A stretch of DNA of 38,493 nt from an uncultured Bacteroides sp. (GCA_900544075.1 UQTJ01000028.1:1-38493), one strand, 5' to 3'; positions 30,215-38,493 are shown, numbered from the stretch's first letter. The notes: a model not told the origin generated them from the sequence alone. Numbers and translations are program-made.

Positions 30215-31441
30215 TTACTTTACTGTAACAGACAACGGGTTTCTAACCTTCTTGGCATATTCTTCAAGATATGAGTTCCATTTCTCATCATCGAATCCGC
30301 ATTTACTCCATGCAGAACCCCAATAATATTCGAACTCATCGCCCGGCTGGTATGTATTGATACCCATAACATGGCCTACAGCTCCTGATACAGGCTTGTC
30401 AAAAGACTGGAACTTGGCAACTTCCAACTGGTTAGGGAACACAGCTCCCACATAGATTATACCGTTATTGGCCTTAACATCAGTAGTTGGATCTGCATAT
30501 GCAATATATCCGGCATTAGCATCCATAGAATATTTGTCAGGTGCAGCATCATGAACGACCAGACCTACTCCAATCGGATAATCCTTCTTAAGTGAAGTAT
30601 AGCTTACTGTAGTCTTGTTCAGATGAGAACCTTTATCTAACTGAATCACACGTGTTTCAACCACAGTAGTATCACCATCAATAGTAAGAGGATTGAATTC
30701 CATCTTGACAGTAAATCTAAGCGGACCATTGTCCAATATCTCATAACTATTATAACAATAAGGATAAGCTATAACAGAATCAGGCATCAAAGCTGCTGTT
30801 CCGCCTCCCAATGTAGGACCTACAGCATAGCAGTCCATACCATTGCCATGATCTATATGATAAGAGATAGCTTTCGAGATACTGTCAGCTTCAGCTTTCT
30901 TACCTTCTTCACGGAGTTTTTTAATCATTGCTCTGGCATCCTTGTCAAGCTCCATAGCATAACGGTCTTCTACAACAAGTTCGGAAACACTCTTCGTAAA
31001 GACATCGTATCCGTATGCCTGCTCTCCTTTTTTCTGCAATGCAGGACCATATGCACGATATGCAGCCTTGTCATTTTCCCAAGCCACATCGTCAAGTCTT
31101 TCAGGATACTGACGACCGTAAACAACGGTATTTACATGCGAAGGCTGTCCCTTAGTGATACTGTAAGATGCGGTAGCTTCAGCCTTTACTGTAGCAGGGA
31201 ATATAATCTTATTGTCTGCTGTAAGCTGATATGGTACTTCTACATTGTTTTCGTCTACGATAATAAATTCTGCTGTTTCGTCAAGTTTCAGTTTACCCAA
31301 TACGTCGTCGGCAGAAATCTCTACTATTTCTTCCACGCGGTCTATTTTCAATGGGTTTGAAACAGAAACTGTAACTCCTTTCTCCTGTGCACACGAAGCC
31401 ATCATAGCAACAACAGCAGCAGATACAAATAACTTTTTCAT
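30215..31441 (-). CDS. DUF4861 lipoprotein
   Basis: The 408-residue protein starts with a lipoprotein signal, MKKLFVSAAVVAMMASC, where C17 or the cysteine at that lipobox is lipidated. The mature part is beta-rich with ITKGQPSHVNTVVYGRQYPERLDD, HGNGMDCYAVGPTLGGG and GDEFEYYWGSAW, matching DUF4861 proteins of Bacteroidota. Members often sit with uronate-handling genes; a reaction is not established as far as I know. A TTG two codons upstream is in frame, but the ATG at 31441 is preferred. It follows a gluconate 5-dehydrogenase-like gene, and an intrinsic terminator lies between them. Confidence 0.8.
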   Translation of the reverse strand: MKKLFVSAAVVAMMASCAQEKGVTVSVSNPLKIDRVEEIVEISADDVLGKLKLDETAEFIIVDENNVEVPYQLTADNKIIFPATVKAEATASYSITKGQPSHVNTVVYGRQYPERLDDVAWENDKAAYRAYGPALQKKGEQAYGYDVFTKSVSELVVEDRYAMELDKDARAMIKKLREEGKKAEADSISKAISYHIDHGNGMDCYAVGPTLGGGTAALMPDSVIAYPYCYNSYEILDNGPLRFTVKMEFNPLTIDGDTTVVETRVIQLDKGSHLNKTTVSYTSLKKDYPIGVGLVVHDAAPDKYSMDANAGYIAYADPTTDVKANNGIIYVGAVFPNQLEVAKFQSFDKPVSGAVGHVMGINTYQPGDEFEYYWGSAWSKCGFDDEKWNSYLEEYAKKVRNPLSVTVK

Positions 31442-31463
31442 ACTCAATTTATAAGGCTTAAAA

Positions 31464-31503
31464 CAAAAAAAGTCCTACCGGAAAGCAATATTCCGGCAGG
31501 ACC
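31464..31503 (-). terminator. Intrinsic terminator between the SDR gene and DUF4861
   Basis: On the minus strand the arms at 31491-31502 and 31472-31483 form a 12-bp stem (one G-U pair) followed by seven T's (31465-31471). The DUF4861 ATG is only 22 bp further on, leaving no room for a separate promoter after it. It therefore probably acts as a partial, read-through terminator. Confidence 0.75.
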
Positions 31504-31537
31504 ATATATAATATTATTCTCTATTGGCGACCATTAA

Positions 31538-32332
31538 TTATTTAGGCTGCTTTCCGATGTATGCCAAGATACCACCGTCAACGTACAATACGTGACCGTT
31601 TACGAAGTTAGAAGCATCTGAAGCCAAGAATACAGCTGGACCTGCCAAGTCTTCTGGGTTACCCCAACGAGCAGCAGGAGTCTTAGCTATAATGAATGCA
31701 TCGAATGGATGACGAGAACCGTCTGCCTGACGTTCGCGAAGAGGAGCTGTCTGAGGAGTAGCAATGTAGCCAGGGCCGATACCATTACACTGAATATTGA
31801 ATTCACCATATTCAGAAGCAATATTACGAGTAAGCATCTTAAGACCACCCTTAGCTGCTGCGTATGCAGAAACTGTTTCACGACCAAGTTCACTCATCAT
31901 AGAGCAGATGTTGATAATCTTTCCGTGACCTTTCTTTATCATGCTTGGGATAACTGCCTTAGAAACGATGAATGGAGCGTTAAGGTCTACATCGATTACC
32001 TGACGGAATTCAGCAGCAGTCATTTCAGTCATAGGAATACGCTTGATGATACCTGCATTGTTAACCAAGATATCAATAACGCCTACTTCCTTTTCAATCT
32101 GAGCAACCATAGCGTTAACTGCTTCTTCGTTTGTAACGTCGCATACATAACCGTGAGCATCGATACCGAGTTCTTTGTAAGCAGCGATACCTTTATCTAC
32201 CAATTCCTGTTTGATGTCATTAAATACGATTTTTGCACCAGCCTTAGCATATGCAGAAGCAATAGCAAAACCGATACCGTAAGATGCACCTGTTACAAGA
32301 GCAACCTTACCTTCAAGTGAAAAGTTTACCAT
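31538..32332 (-). CDS. Gluconate 5-dehydrogenase-like SDR oxidoreductase
   Basis: The 264-residue enzyme has the NAD(P) motif TGASYGIG (14-21), NNAG (91-94), catalytic S144, and Y157-K161 in SAYAAAKGG. Long stretches such as IKKGHGKIINICSMMSELGR and IQCNGIGPGYIATPQ are those of the Streptococcus gluconate 5-dehydrogenase group rather than of E. coli KduD. In Bacteroidota this type is usually found in uronate catabolism, interconverting keto and hydroxy forms of hexuronate breakdown products. It is upstream of DUF4861. KduI is not present. Confidence 0.87.
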   Translation of the reverse strand: MVNFSLEGKVALVTGASYGIGFAIASAYAKAGAKIVFNDIKQELVDKGIAAYKELGIDAHGYVCDVTNEEAVNAMVAQIEKEVGVIDILVNNAGIIKRIPMTEMTAAEFRQVIDVDLNAPFIVSKAVIPSMIKKGHGKIINICSMMSELGRETVSAYAAAKGGLKMLTRNIASEYGEFNIQCNGIGPGYIATPQTAPLRERQADGSRHPFDAFIIAKTPAARWGNPEDLAGPAVFLASDASNFVNGHVLYVDGGILAYIGKQPK

Positions 32333-32373
32333 AATAATACAATTAATAAATACTGTTTAATAAATCATCTCCA

Positions 32374-32428
32374 CAAAAGTAATAAATTATTCCCGTTATC
32401 GCACACAAAAATGTACAGAATATGTACA
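32374..32428 (-). promoter_or_regulatory. SDR promoter with paired TGTACA sites
   Basis: On the minus strand TACTTTTG (32381-32374) is a perfect -7 match, 42 bp before the ATG. Upstream are two TGTACA palindromes (32412-32417 and 32423-32428), 11 bp apart start to start. They could be a regulator's binding site. A -33 TTTG is present but 24 bp away. Confidence 0.4.
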
Positions 32429-32497
32429 AAAATGTTTAATATCATAGAAATAACATGTTTTTAAACATTTATATATATAGTTTTGCCTTGATATATG

Positions 32498-33904
32498 TCA
32501 ATCACATGTAGAAAGAATATTACAAATCTCATCCTGAAAACGACGTGCCGAAACATATTTCAGAACATTCTGATTGATAATGACAAATGCAATGGTATGT
32601 TTAGCAGGAGAAGTGACATAACCGGCCAACGAGCATACACCTGTCAGAGTTCCTGTCTTTGCCCGAACGTTTCTGAATGTTTTTCCTTTACCCATCCTGT
32701 ATTGCAATGTTCCGTCAATACCGGCTATCGGCAGACTGTCATAGAACGGATGGAATATCAATGGTGAGCTGAAAGCGTATTTCAGATAGCCCATTATAAG
32801 TTCAGGAGATACATAGTTATAGTCGGATACTCCACATCCGTCCACAATCCTGAATTTACGGCTGTCGAAGCCTATATCGGTCTTCAGAAACTTATAGATG
32901 GCATTCTGTCCGTCCTTATGACTGAGGTTCTTCTTACCGTTGCTGATTTCTCTCGTCGCATGAAAGAACAGGGCTTCGGCAGATAGATTGTCACTCTCTT
33001 TCAATGCACGTTTCAGCACCTCATCTATATCTCTATATACTGTAATTATACCTTTAGTATTCTCAGGCATATCACCATATGCAACACTATCCTTTGGGAT
33101 AAATATTCCCTTTCCCTGCAACTGATAGCGGAGTGTATGCATAAAGAAGCCTTTTGTATCGAAAATATTCATCGAGGTACTTGTCTTATGTCTTACATTG
33201 CCGGATATGGTTATTGTATTGTCGTTGTGAAGCCAGCCGCGTGTTGCCTTTACATTACCTCCTGAAGCAGAAGTTCTATTATCAACGGTATAAAAATCCG
33301 ATTCCGGTTTAATTTCTACATTAGCTTTTCCCCCGGAAGGAGATATGCTGATGTTTACACACCCACGGTTCAGCATCAAAGGCGAAAGGTATGGCTGGAA
33401 TGTATCGGGAGTATCATCCCATGCCCATCCCGGCCCCCAATAAACGGAATCCATCATTGACACATCGCCTATCAGACGTCCTTTCACACCGTGTACACCC
33501 ATATTCGATATGGCTTCTACCATAGTGTCCATATCTTCCTGCATAAATTCAGGGTCGAAATCGCCTTTCACATATATATCGCCATATAGCGTGTCGCCTT
33601 CAATATATCCTGAATACGACAGTCCGGTCTTTATCTGATAATCCTTGCCAAGAACAGAAAGTGCTGTTACCGAAGTTATGACTTTTTCTACAGAAGCCGG
33701 CCTGTACAGTTTTTCTGCCTGGTATCTGTATAATTCCTGTTTCGATGTGAGGTCATATACCAGAATTCCGACTTCGGATGTATTAAGAAATGAGGAGTGG
33801 CTGATAAGCGAATCTATTCTGTCGGCTATTGTCTGCGAATATGATGACACACAGAACAGAAGCATAATGAATAATGAGAATGTTTTGAAAATAGTTCTTG
33901 TCAT
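32498..33904 (-). CDS. dacB: D-alanyl-D-alanine carboxypeptidase/endopeptidase (PBP4 type)
   Basis: The 468-residue exported protein has a signal peptide (about 1-23, ending SYSQ). It is a peptidase S13 enzyme with all three active-site motifs: SVEK (S71-K74), SDN (304-306) and KTG (416-418). It trims terminal D-Ala and cuts cross-links in peptidoglycan in the periplasm. The large insertion between SxxK and SxN is normal for PBP4. It is read as a single gene; its leader contains four 11-bp-phased repeats. Confidence 0.93.
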   Translation of the reverse strand: MTRTIFKTFSLFIMLLFCVSSYSQTIADRIDSLISHSSFLNTSEVGILVYDLTSKQELYRYQAEKLYRPASVEKVITSVTALSVLGKDYQIKTGLSYSGYIEGDTLYGDIYVKGDFDPEFMQEDMDTMVEAISNMGVHGVKGRLIGDVSMMDSVYWGPGWAWDDTPDTFQPYLSPLMLNRGCVNISISPSGGKANVEIKPESDFYTVDNRTSASGGNVKATRGWLHNDNTITISGNVRHKTSTSMNIFDTKGFFMHTLRYQLQGKGIFIPKDSVAYGDMPENTKGIITVYRDIDEVLKRALKESDNLSAEALFFHATREISNGKKNLSHKDGQNAIYKFLKTDIGFDSRKFRIVDGCGVSDYNYVSPELIMGYLKYAFSSPLIFHPFYDSLPIAGIDGTLQYRMGKGKTFRNVRAKTGTLTGVCSLAGYVTSPAKHTIAFVIINQNVLKYVSARRFQDEICNILSTCD

Positions 33905-33930
33905 GTTTATCTCGTTCTTATTTATATATC

Positions 33931-33976
33931 GTTTAAACGGTTTTTAAACACCGTTTGAACAGCGTTTAAAAACCGT
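33931..33976. repeat. Four 11-bp-phased GTTTAAAC-like repeats before dacB
   Basis: GTTTAAAC (33931), TTTTAAAC (33942), GTTTGAAC (33953) and GTTTAAAA (33964) start exactly 11 bp apart. ACGGTTTTTAAAC (33937-33949) and GTTTAAAAACCGT (33964-33976) are also perfect 13-bp inverted arms. No T-run follows on either strand. Confidence 0.65.
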
Positions 33977-33979
33977 CTA

Positions 33980-33987
33980 CAAATATA
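33980..33987 (-). promoter_or_regulatory. Candidate dacB -7 element
   Basis: The minus strand reads TATATTTG, matching TAnnTTTG. Transcription would begin near 33974, inside the phased repeats, so they could be a roadblock operator or the first hairpin of the leader. A convincing -33 was not found. Confidence 0.45.
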
Positions 33988-34018
33988 GCGAGATTTGAAA
34001 ATCAACGAAGTTAAAAGA

Positions 34019-35365
34019 TTAAAACTCTCTGAAAATTTCACCAACAGTAGGATGTGGGAAGACATATTTCCTGAAGTCCTCAAGTTTCCCGCCTTCTTCT
34101 ATCATCATTCCGGCTATCACTATAAGTTCCGATGCGGGATTTCCTAATATATGGGCACCTATTATAGTATTATTGGAAGTTGTAATTATCTTGCATACAC
34201 CGTTCATTCCTTCATTCTCGGCAACAAACCTTCCGGAATATGCCATAGGAAGTTTCACTGCTTTATAATCGAATCCTGCCATTTTGGCCATTTCTTCAGT
34301 CAGACCCACAGATGCCACCTCCGGATTTGTATATACCACTCCCGGAATGGCCTTATAGCTCATATTGTCGTCTTTTCCACATATATGACTGACTGCAACC
34401 TCTGCTTCTCTCACTGCGGTATGGGCAAGCATAGAGAAGCCTGTGATATCACCGCAAGCATAAACTCCATCGACAGAAGTCATCATAGTCTTGGTATCAA
34501 CCATTATCCTATGTTGCGGAGTAAACTCAAGAGATAGATTTTCCAGCCCATATCCTTCTGTACAGGCATGTCGTCCGGCACTGACCAACAGTTTTGCGGA
34601 TTCTACACTTTCTTCGCCGTCTGCAGTCTGATACTTAACAGTGACTTGTCCTGCATCTCCATTGCATATTTCAGTCACCTTGGCATCAAGTATGAAGCAA
34701 ATGCCCTTCTTTGCATATTCGGCTCTGAGAAGAGAAGCAATCTCTTTATCTATTCCTCCAAGGATTTCTGAGGTCATTTCAATGACAGTGACTTTCACTC
34801 CAAGACTGCAGAAATATGATGCAAACTCCATTCCTATAACTCCACCGCCTATTATAGCAAGACTTTCTGGCTGTTCCTTGCAGTCGAGAGCTTCTCTGTG
34901 TGTCCAGTAGTCTATGCTGTCCAGTCCTTTGATAGGAGGTACAAATGTTCTGCTGCCTGTGCACAGCATCAGTTTTTCACATTTGTACACCTCATCACCG
35001 CATTTAATCGTGTTCTTATCCTGTATATAAGCCTCTCCTGAAACTACAGTAACACCTGCCTCGCTCATCTTGTTTTTTATTCCAAGCACAAGCTTACGGA
35101 CTACTTTCTGTTTTCGGCTTACTATCTTTGCAAGGTCAAACGATACATTATCTGCCTTTACAGCATATTTCGAGGCATTTCTTGCCCCATCAAGAACTTT
35201 TGCAGAATATAACAATGTCTTAGTCGGAATACATCCTTCGTTAAGGCAAACGCCACCTAAAGCATTTTTCTCGAAAAGAACTACACTCAGACCGGCTTTA
35301 CCGGCTGCTTCGGCAGCAGAATAACCAGCCGGTCCGCCACCAATAATAGCTAATTGAAAATCCAT
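34019..35365 (-). CDS. lpdA: Dihydrolipoyl dehydrogenase
   Basis: The 448-residue flavoprotein has the FAD motif IIGGGPAGYSAAEAAG, the redox disulfide pair C40 and C45 in GGVCLNEGCIPTK, the NAD-binding IIGGGVIGMEFASYF and the C-terminal HPTVGEIFREF with the catalytic histidine and glutamate. It reoxidises dihydrolipoamide of 2-oxoacid dehydrogenase or glycine cleavage complexes. No partner E1, E2 or gcv gene is in the window. It lacks a lipoyl domain. It is 30 bp downstream of a PH-domain gene on the same strand. Confidence 0.92.
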   Translation of the reverse strand: MDFQLAIIGGGPAGYSAAEAAGKAGLSVVLFEKNALGGVCLNEGCIPTKTLLYSAKVLDGARNASKYAVKADNVSFDLAKIVSRKQKVVRKLVLGIKNKMSEAGVTVVSGEAYIQDKNTIKCGDEVYKCEKLMLCTGSRTFVPPIKGLDSIDYWTHREALDCKEQPESLAIIGGGVIGMEFASYFCSLGVKVTVIEMTSEILGGIDKEIASLLRAEYAKKGICFILDAKVTEICNGDAGQVTVKYQTADGEESVESAKLLVSAGRHACTEGYGLENLSLEFTPQHRIMVDTKTMMTSVDGVYACGDITGFSMLAHTAVREAEVAVSHICGKDDNMSYKAIPGVVYTNPEVASVGLTEEMAKMAGFDYKAVKLPMAYSGRFVAENEGMNGVCKIITTSNNTIIGAHILGNPASELIVIAGMMIEEGGKLEDFRKYVFPHPTVGEIFREF

Positions 35366-35395
35366 AGTATATAAAGGTATAAAGTTAGTTAGTGT

Positions 35396-35818
35396 TTACT
35401 CCAAGATTGCAATCTTGCCGTTCATCGATTTCAATTTTGAGATAAAAGAATCTTTATTCCGCGGTGAAACCTGCACTCTGATTGTCTTATTGTTCCCGTT
35501 GTATTTTATCTCAAGTCTGTAGAAAGACAATGCCGGAGCCCAGAATATCATCGAACGAACCGGCCTGATAGACTCTATCTGGTCTATATTCAGAGTGAAA
35601 CCTTTCACAAAACGGCCTGTTTCCACTCTCAACAGACCGCTATCTGTTATTACATATTGAGTGTGTATAAGCATTTCTATCTCATATATCACTAATATGG
35701 CCATAATCAGCGCCAACACCGTGTCGTGCATCCAGAAGAAAAAGAAGAGAAGAAGAGATGTTACAGAAATAAGAATCCAATACCACCATCCGACTTCGGT
35801 CTTAAACGTTCTATCCAT
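35396..35818 (-). CDS. PH-domain membrane protein (bPH_4/DUF1200-like)
   Basis: The 140-residue protein has two closely spaced hydrophobic segments (about residues 11-28 and 31-49), then a small beta-rich domain: YVITDSGLLRVETGRF, IDQIESIRPVRS, APALSFYRLEIKY and IRVQVSPRNKDSFISKL. This is the layout of bacterial PH-like proteins of the DUF1200/bPH_4 type. Their ligand is unknown. It lies upstream of lpdA on the same strand and is divergent from nadB. Confidence 0.72.
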   Translation of the reverse strand: MDRTFKTEVGWWYWILISVTSLLLFFFFWMHDTVLALIMAILVIYEIEMLIHTQYVITDSGLLRVETGRFVKGFTLNIDQIESIRPVRSMIFWAPALSFYRLEIKYNGNNKTIRVQVSPRNKDSFISKLKSMNGKIAILE

Positions 35819-35981
35819 ATATTCAAGAATTTATCAACAACCAAATAATTTTCTGTGAAGATAAAAATTAATTTACTAATAAACCACTTAATCGGATTTT
35901 CTTTATCTGTTTTTATGATTTATTTCATTGAAAAGTTTTATAAAATAACCGTATGCCATGAGCTATATGACAACTTTTTAG

Positions 35982-35989
35982 TAGTTTTG
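35982..35989 (+). promoter_or_regulatory. Candidate nadB -7 element
   Basis: TAGTTTTG matches TAnnTTTG, 21 bp before the ATG at 36011. It lies inside the frame's open upstream extension and so supports the later start. No -33 box is evident. Confidence 0.5.
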
Positions 35990-36010
35990 CATCGTAGATA
36001 CAAATTTATT

Positions 36011-37594
36011 ATGGTTAGGAAATTCGATTTTCTCGTTATCGGCTCTGGTATTGCCGGAATGAGTTTTGCGCTTAAAGTGGCGCATAAAGGATCGGTTGCA
36101 TTGATATGCAAGGCCGGAATGGAAGAAGCCAACACTTATTTCGCACAAGGTGGTATTGCTTCTGTAACAAATCTCAAAGTTGACAACTTTGAAAAACATA
36201 TCCATGACACAATGGTTGCAGGTGACTGGATAAGCGATCCTGCCGCTGTAGAAAAAGTCATTACCAACGCCCCTAAACAGATAGAAGAACTGATAAAGTG
36301 GGGAGTTGACTTCGACAAAAATGAAAAAGGAGAATTCGACCTTCACAAAGAAGGAGGTCATTCCGAATTCAGAATTCTCCACCACAAGGATAATACAGGA
36401 GCTGAAATCCAGACCTGCCTGATTGAAGCCGTAAAACAGCATCCGAATATTACTATATTCTCAAATTTCTATGCCGTTGAACTTATCACTCAGCATCATC
36501 TCGGCATAATAGTTACACGCCACACACCAGGTATAAAATGTTTCGGAGCGTATATTCTGAACGAAGAGACTGGTGATGTTGATACTTTCCTTTCGAAAGT
36601 CACGGTTATGGCTACAGGGGGATGTGAAGCTGTGTACAGACACACAACAAACCCACTGGTAGCTACAGGCGACGGTATAGCAATGGTTTATCGTGCTAAA
36701 GGTGCCGTAAAAGATATGGAGTTCATACAGTTCCACCCTACTGCACTATTCCATCCGGGTGACCGCCCAAGCTTCCTTATAACCGAAGCCATGCGTGGAT
36801 ATGGCGGTGTCCTCAGAAACCTTGCCGGAGAAGAATTCATGCATAAGTATGACCCACGCTTGTCATTGGCTCCTCGTGATATTGTAGCACGCGCCATAGA
36901 TAGCGAAATGAAACAGCGTGGTGAGGACCATGTTTATCTTGACGTAACACATAAAGATCCTGAAGAAACCAAGAAACATTTCCCTAACATATACAAGAAA
37001 TGCCTGAGCCTTGGTATAGATATCACAAAAGACTATATTCCTGTTGCTCCTGCAGCCCACTACCTTTGCGGAGGTATTAAAGTTGATTTGGACGGACAGT
37101 CAAGCATACGCCGTCTGTATGCTATAGGCGAATGTTCATGCACAGGTCTCCACGGAGGAAACCGTCTGGCATCAAACTCACTGATTGAAGCAATAGTTTA
37201 TGCAGATGCAGCAGCACAGCATGCAATGAGCGTTATCGACAGATACGAGTTCAATGAAGACATCCCTGAATGGAATGACGAAGGTACAATCAGTACTGAG
37301 GAAAGAGTGCTCATCACTCAAAGCATGAACGAAGTAAACCAGATTATGGAATCGTACGTCGGTATTGTGAGAAGTAATCTCCGCCTTGTCAGAGCATGGA
37401 ACAGACTTGATATCCTCTATGAAGAGACAGAAAGACTGTTCAAGCGTGTTAAGGCTTCACGAGAGATATGCGAACTCAGAAACATGATTAACGTAGGATA
37501 TCTCATCACACGTCAAGCTATGGAAAGAAAAGAAAGTCGAGGACTGCATTACACTATCGATTATCCTAAACATTCCGATGACAACAAGCAATAA
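36011..37594 (+). CDS. nadB: L-aspartate oxidase NadB
   Basis: The 527-residue flavoenzyme oxidises L-aspartate to iminoaspartate, the first step of de novo NAD synthesis; NadA, not in the window, completes quinolinate. The FAD motif VIGSGIAGMSFALKVA, the block GGIASVTNLKVDNFEKHIHDTM, MATGGCEAVYRHTTNP, IQFHPTALFHPG and GECSCTGLHGGNRLASNSLIEA are all typical. The frame is open back to 35855, but the promoter match at 35982-35989 and the flavin-domain start both favour the ATG at 36011. It is a single-gene unit with a strong terminator. Confidence 0.95.
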   Translation: MVRKFDFLVIGSGIAGMSFALKVAHKGSVALICKAGMEEANTYFAQGGIASVTNLKVDNFEKHIHDTMVAGDWISDPAAVEKVITNAPKQIEELIKWGVDFDKNEKGEFDLHKEGGHSEFRILHHKDNTGAEIQTCLIEAVKQHPNITIFSNFYAVELITQHHLGIIVTRHTPGIKCFGAYILNEETGDVDTFLSKVTVMATGGCEAVYRHTTNPLVATGDGIAMVYRAKGAVKDMEFIQFHPTALFHPGDRPSFLITEAMRGYGGVLRNLAGEEFMHKYDPRLSLAPRDIVARAIDSEMKQRGEDHVYLDVTHKDPEETKKHFPNIYKKCLSLGIDITKDYIPVAPAAHYLCGGIKVDLDGQSSIRRLYAIGECSCTGLHGGNRLASNSLIEAIVYADAAAQHAMSVIDRYEFNEDIPEWNDEGTISTEERVLITQSMNEVNQIMESYVGIVRSNLRLVRAWNRLDILYEETERLFKRVKASREICELRNMINVGYLITRQAMERKESRGLHYTIDYPKHSDDNKQ

Positions 37595-37601
37595 TAAATA
37601 A

Positions 37602-37652
37602 AAACCAGAACGACCGTTGCTCCAATGAAGTAACGGTCGTTCTGGTTTTATA
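37602..37652. terminator. Bidirectional terminator between nadB and the MarC gene
   Basis: A perfect 17-bp stem is formed by 37602-37618 (AAACCAGAACGACCGTT) and 37632-37648 with a 13-bp loop, A-rich on one side and T-rich on the other. The genes are convergent. Confidence 0.92.
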
Positions 37653-37653
37653 T

Positions 37654-38298
37654 CTATAATGAAGGATTGTGTATTATTTCAAGTAATATTGGCTTTACTC
37701 CTCCTACGAAGCATTCCACGGCAATCACCATCAGAATAAGTCCCATCAGTCGCATCATAACATTATTGCCAGTCTCTCCCATAATCTTCACCAGACGAGT
37801 CGACAGACGTAGAATAATATATGTCAATATATATACTATTGCGATTACACTTATGAGCGTTGCTTTCAAGGCCCAGCTGTCCGCATCATCCATCAGAATT
37901 ATCCCGTTTGCTATGGCTCCCGGACCGCACAGCATAGGAATTGACAATGGAGTTATGGATATGTCATTTGCATATGCCTTTATTTCCTCATCTTTTAGCT
38001 TTGTATTCGTATATCTTGCCTGAAGCATGTCATAGCCTATCTTAAGAATAATAATGCCTGCAGCGATTCTAAAACCGTTTGTAGAGATACCAAAGAATTT
38101 GAAAAGGAACTGACCACAGAAAGTAAAGCCAATCAGGATAAGAAATGAGATAATCGTAGCTCGTTTCACAATATGACTTCTTTCACTTTCATACAAACCT
38201 TTTGTCATAGTCAGAAACACCGGCATTGTACCCAAAGGGTTTGTAAGAGTAAAGAACGATGTAAAACACAACAGTGCATAAGGAAGTATTGTTTCCAT
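37654..38298 (-). CDS. MarC-family integral membrane protein
   Basis: The 214-residue protein has about six hydrophobic segments and the MarC signatures FFTLTNPLGTMPVF near the N-terminus and PLSIPMLCGPGAIANGIIL in the middle. MarC proteins were once linked to multiple antibiotic resistance, which later work did not support; the transported substrate is unknown. Length is normal. It is transcribed towards nadB and ends at their shared terminator. The 5S rRNA gene and its terminator are upstream. Confidence 0.9.
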   Translation of the reverse strand: METILPYALLCFTSFFTLTNPLGTMPVFLTMTKGLYESERSHIVKRATIISFLILIGFTFCGQFLFKFFGISTNGFRIAAGIIILKIGYDMLQARYTNTKLKDEEIKAYANDISITPLSIPMLCGPGAIANGIILMDDADSWALKATLISVIAIVYILTYIILRLSTRLVKIMGETGNNVMMRLMGLILMVIAVECFVGGVKPILLEIIHNPSL

Positions 38299-38377
38299 AA
38301 TAAAAACGTTTTATATAATCAATACAAAGATATATCAGATTTTCATATAATGGAAACAGTTTCTTAAATTAAAACAA

Positions 38378-38421
38378 AGACTAAAAAACGAAAATCCCCG
38401 AAGTATCTCTACCTCGGGGAC
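38378..38421 (-). terminator. Terminator of the rRNA operon
   Basis: On the minus strand the arms at 38410-38420 and 38395-38405 form a stem TCCCCGAGGTA/TACTTCGGGGA with a GAGA loop, followed by TTTTCGTTTTTTAG. It lies about 12 bp after the 5S 3' end. Confidence 0.88.
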
Positions 38422-38431
38422 CTCTCTTAAA

Positions 38432-38493
38432 ACGGCGACTACCTACTCTCCCACAATACGCAGTACCATCGGCGTGACGAAGCTTAACTTCTC
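38432..38493 (-). rRNA. rrf: 5S ribosomal RNA, 3' half (cut by window edge)
   Basis: The minus strand reads GAAGTTAAGC, then CGCCGATGGTACTGCG, GTGGGAGAGTAGGT and GTCGCCG, the conserved 3' half of bacterial 5S rRNA. The 5' half is beyond the window. The exact 3' end is uncertain by a few bases. An rRNA operon probably continues to the right on the minus strand. Confidence 0.92.

Noticed and set aside
31709..32320. 203-codon plus-strand open frame opposite the SDR gene
   Set aside because: Shadow of the highly conserved dehydrogenase; no promoter or family resemblance.
33931..33976. Array before dacB considered as a CRISPR
   Set aside because: Units are 11 bp with no separate spacers and no cas genes; a phased operator fits better.
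35855..36010. N-terminal extension of NadB by 52 codons
   Set aside because: A -7 promoter match lies within it and the FAD-binding N-terminus begins right after the ATG at 36011.

Overview
The window is a piece of a Bacteroidales chromosome, most like Bacteroides/Phocaeicola or a near relative. The signs are TAnnTTTG-type promoter elements with a TTTG/TTG box about 20 bp upstream, few Shine-Dalgarno sequences, Bacteroidota-only families (DUF3098, DUF4271, DUF2723, DUF4861), a SAM-II-type aptamer before metK, and the protein sequences themselves. The genus is inferred, not proven. Most of the window is ordinary core genome; the least ordinary part is 21.6-25.8 kb.

Layout. 1-283: start of a succinate/acetyl-CoA transferase gene on the minus strand, divergent from miaB (726-2099). 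2183-2374: small PspC protein. 2505-7586: compact operon of methyltransferase, ftsX, DUF3098, uppP, truB, queA and folK, covering cell division, lipid-carrier recycling, tRNA modification and folate. 8072-9364: metK behind a SAM-II-like riboswitch. 9503-11645: LOG-family nucleotide hydrolase, DUF4271 membrane protein and hemD. 11751-13042: rnpA, yidD and a TatD-like hydrolase. 13145-14437: tyrS. 14557-16485: an isolated secreted heparinase II/III-family lyase.

16805-21534 is a phosphate-uptake operon: outer-membrane porin, pstS, pstC, pstA, pstB. It lies behind two 11-bp-period direct repeats shaped like Pho boxes. No phoU follows pstB.

21594-25783, minus strand, is an accessory block read in this order: a 936-residue exported protein with four related beta-rich modules and a Gly/Ala/Val-rich hydrophobic insert, a gene broken by one in-frame TAG, and a DUF1963 (YwqG-like) gene starting 2 bp after the broken gene's stop. 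Its function is unknown.

26113-30131: a large DUF2723 membrane protein (GT-C-like) and a polysaccharide deacetylase. 30215-32332: a gluconate 5-dehydrogenase-like SDR and a DUF4861 lipoprotein, probably for uronate catabolism. 32498-35818: PBP4-type carboxypeptidase, dihydrolipoyl dehydrogenase and a PH-domain membrane protein. 36011-37594: nadB. 37654-38298: MarC-family protein. The right edge cuts into a 5S rRNA gene on the minus strand.

Intergenic structure not explained by genes: a 63-bp three-site element present twice in divergent intergenic regions, with a covarying base pair; four 11-bp-phased repeats before dacB; short leader sequences shared between unrelated genes; and an intrinsic terminator inside the SDR-DUF4861 pair. 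No CRISPR array, insertion sequence, tRNA or prophage gene was seen.
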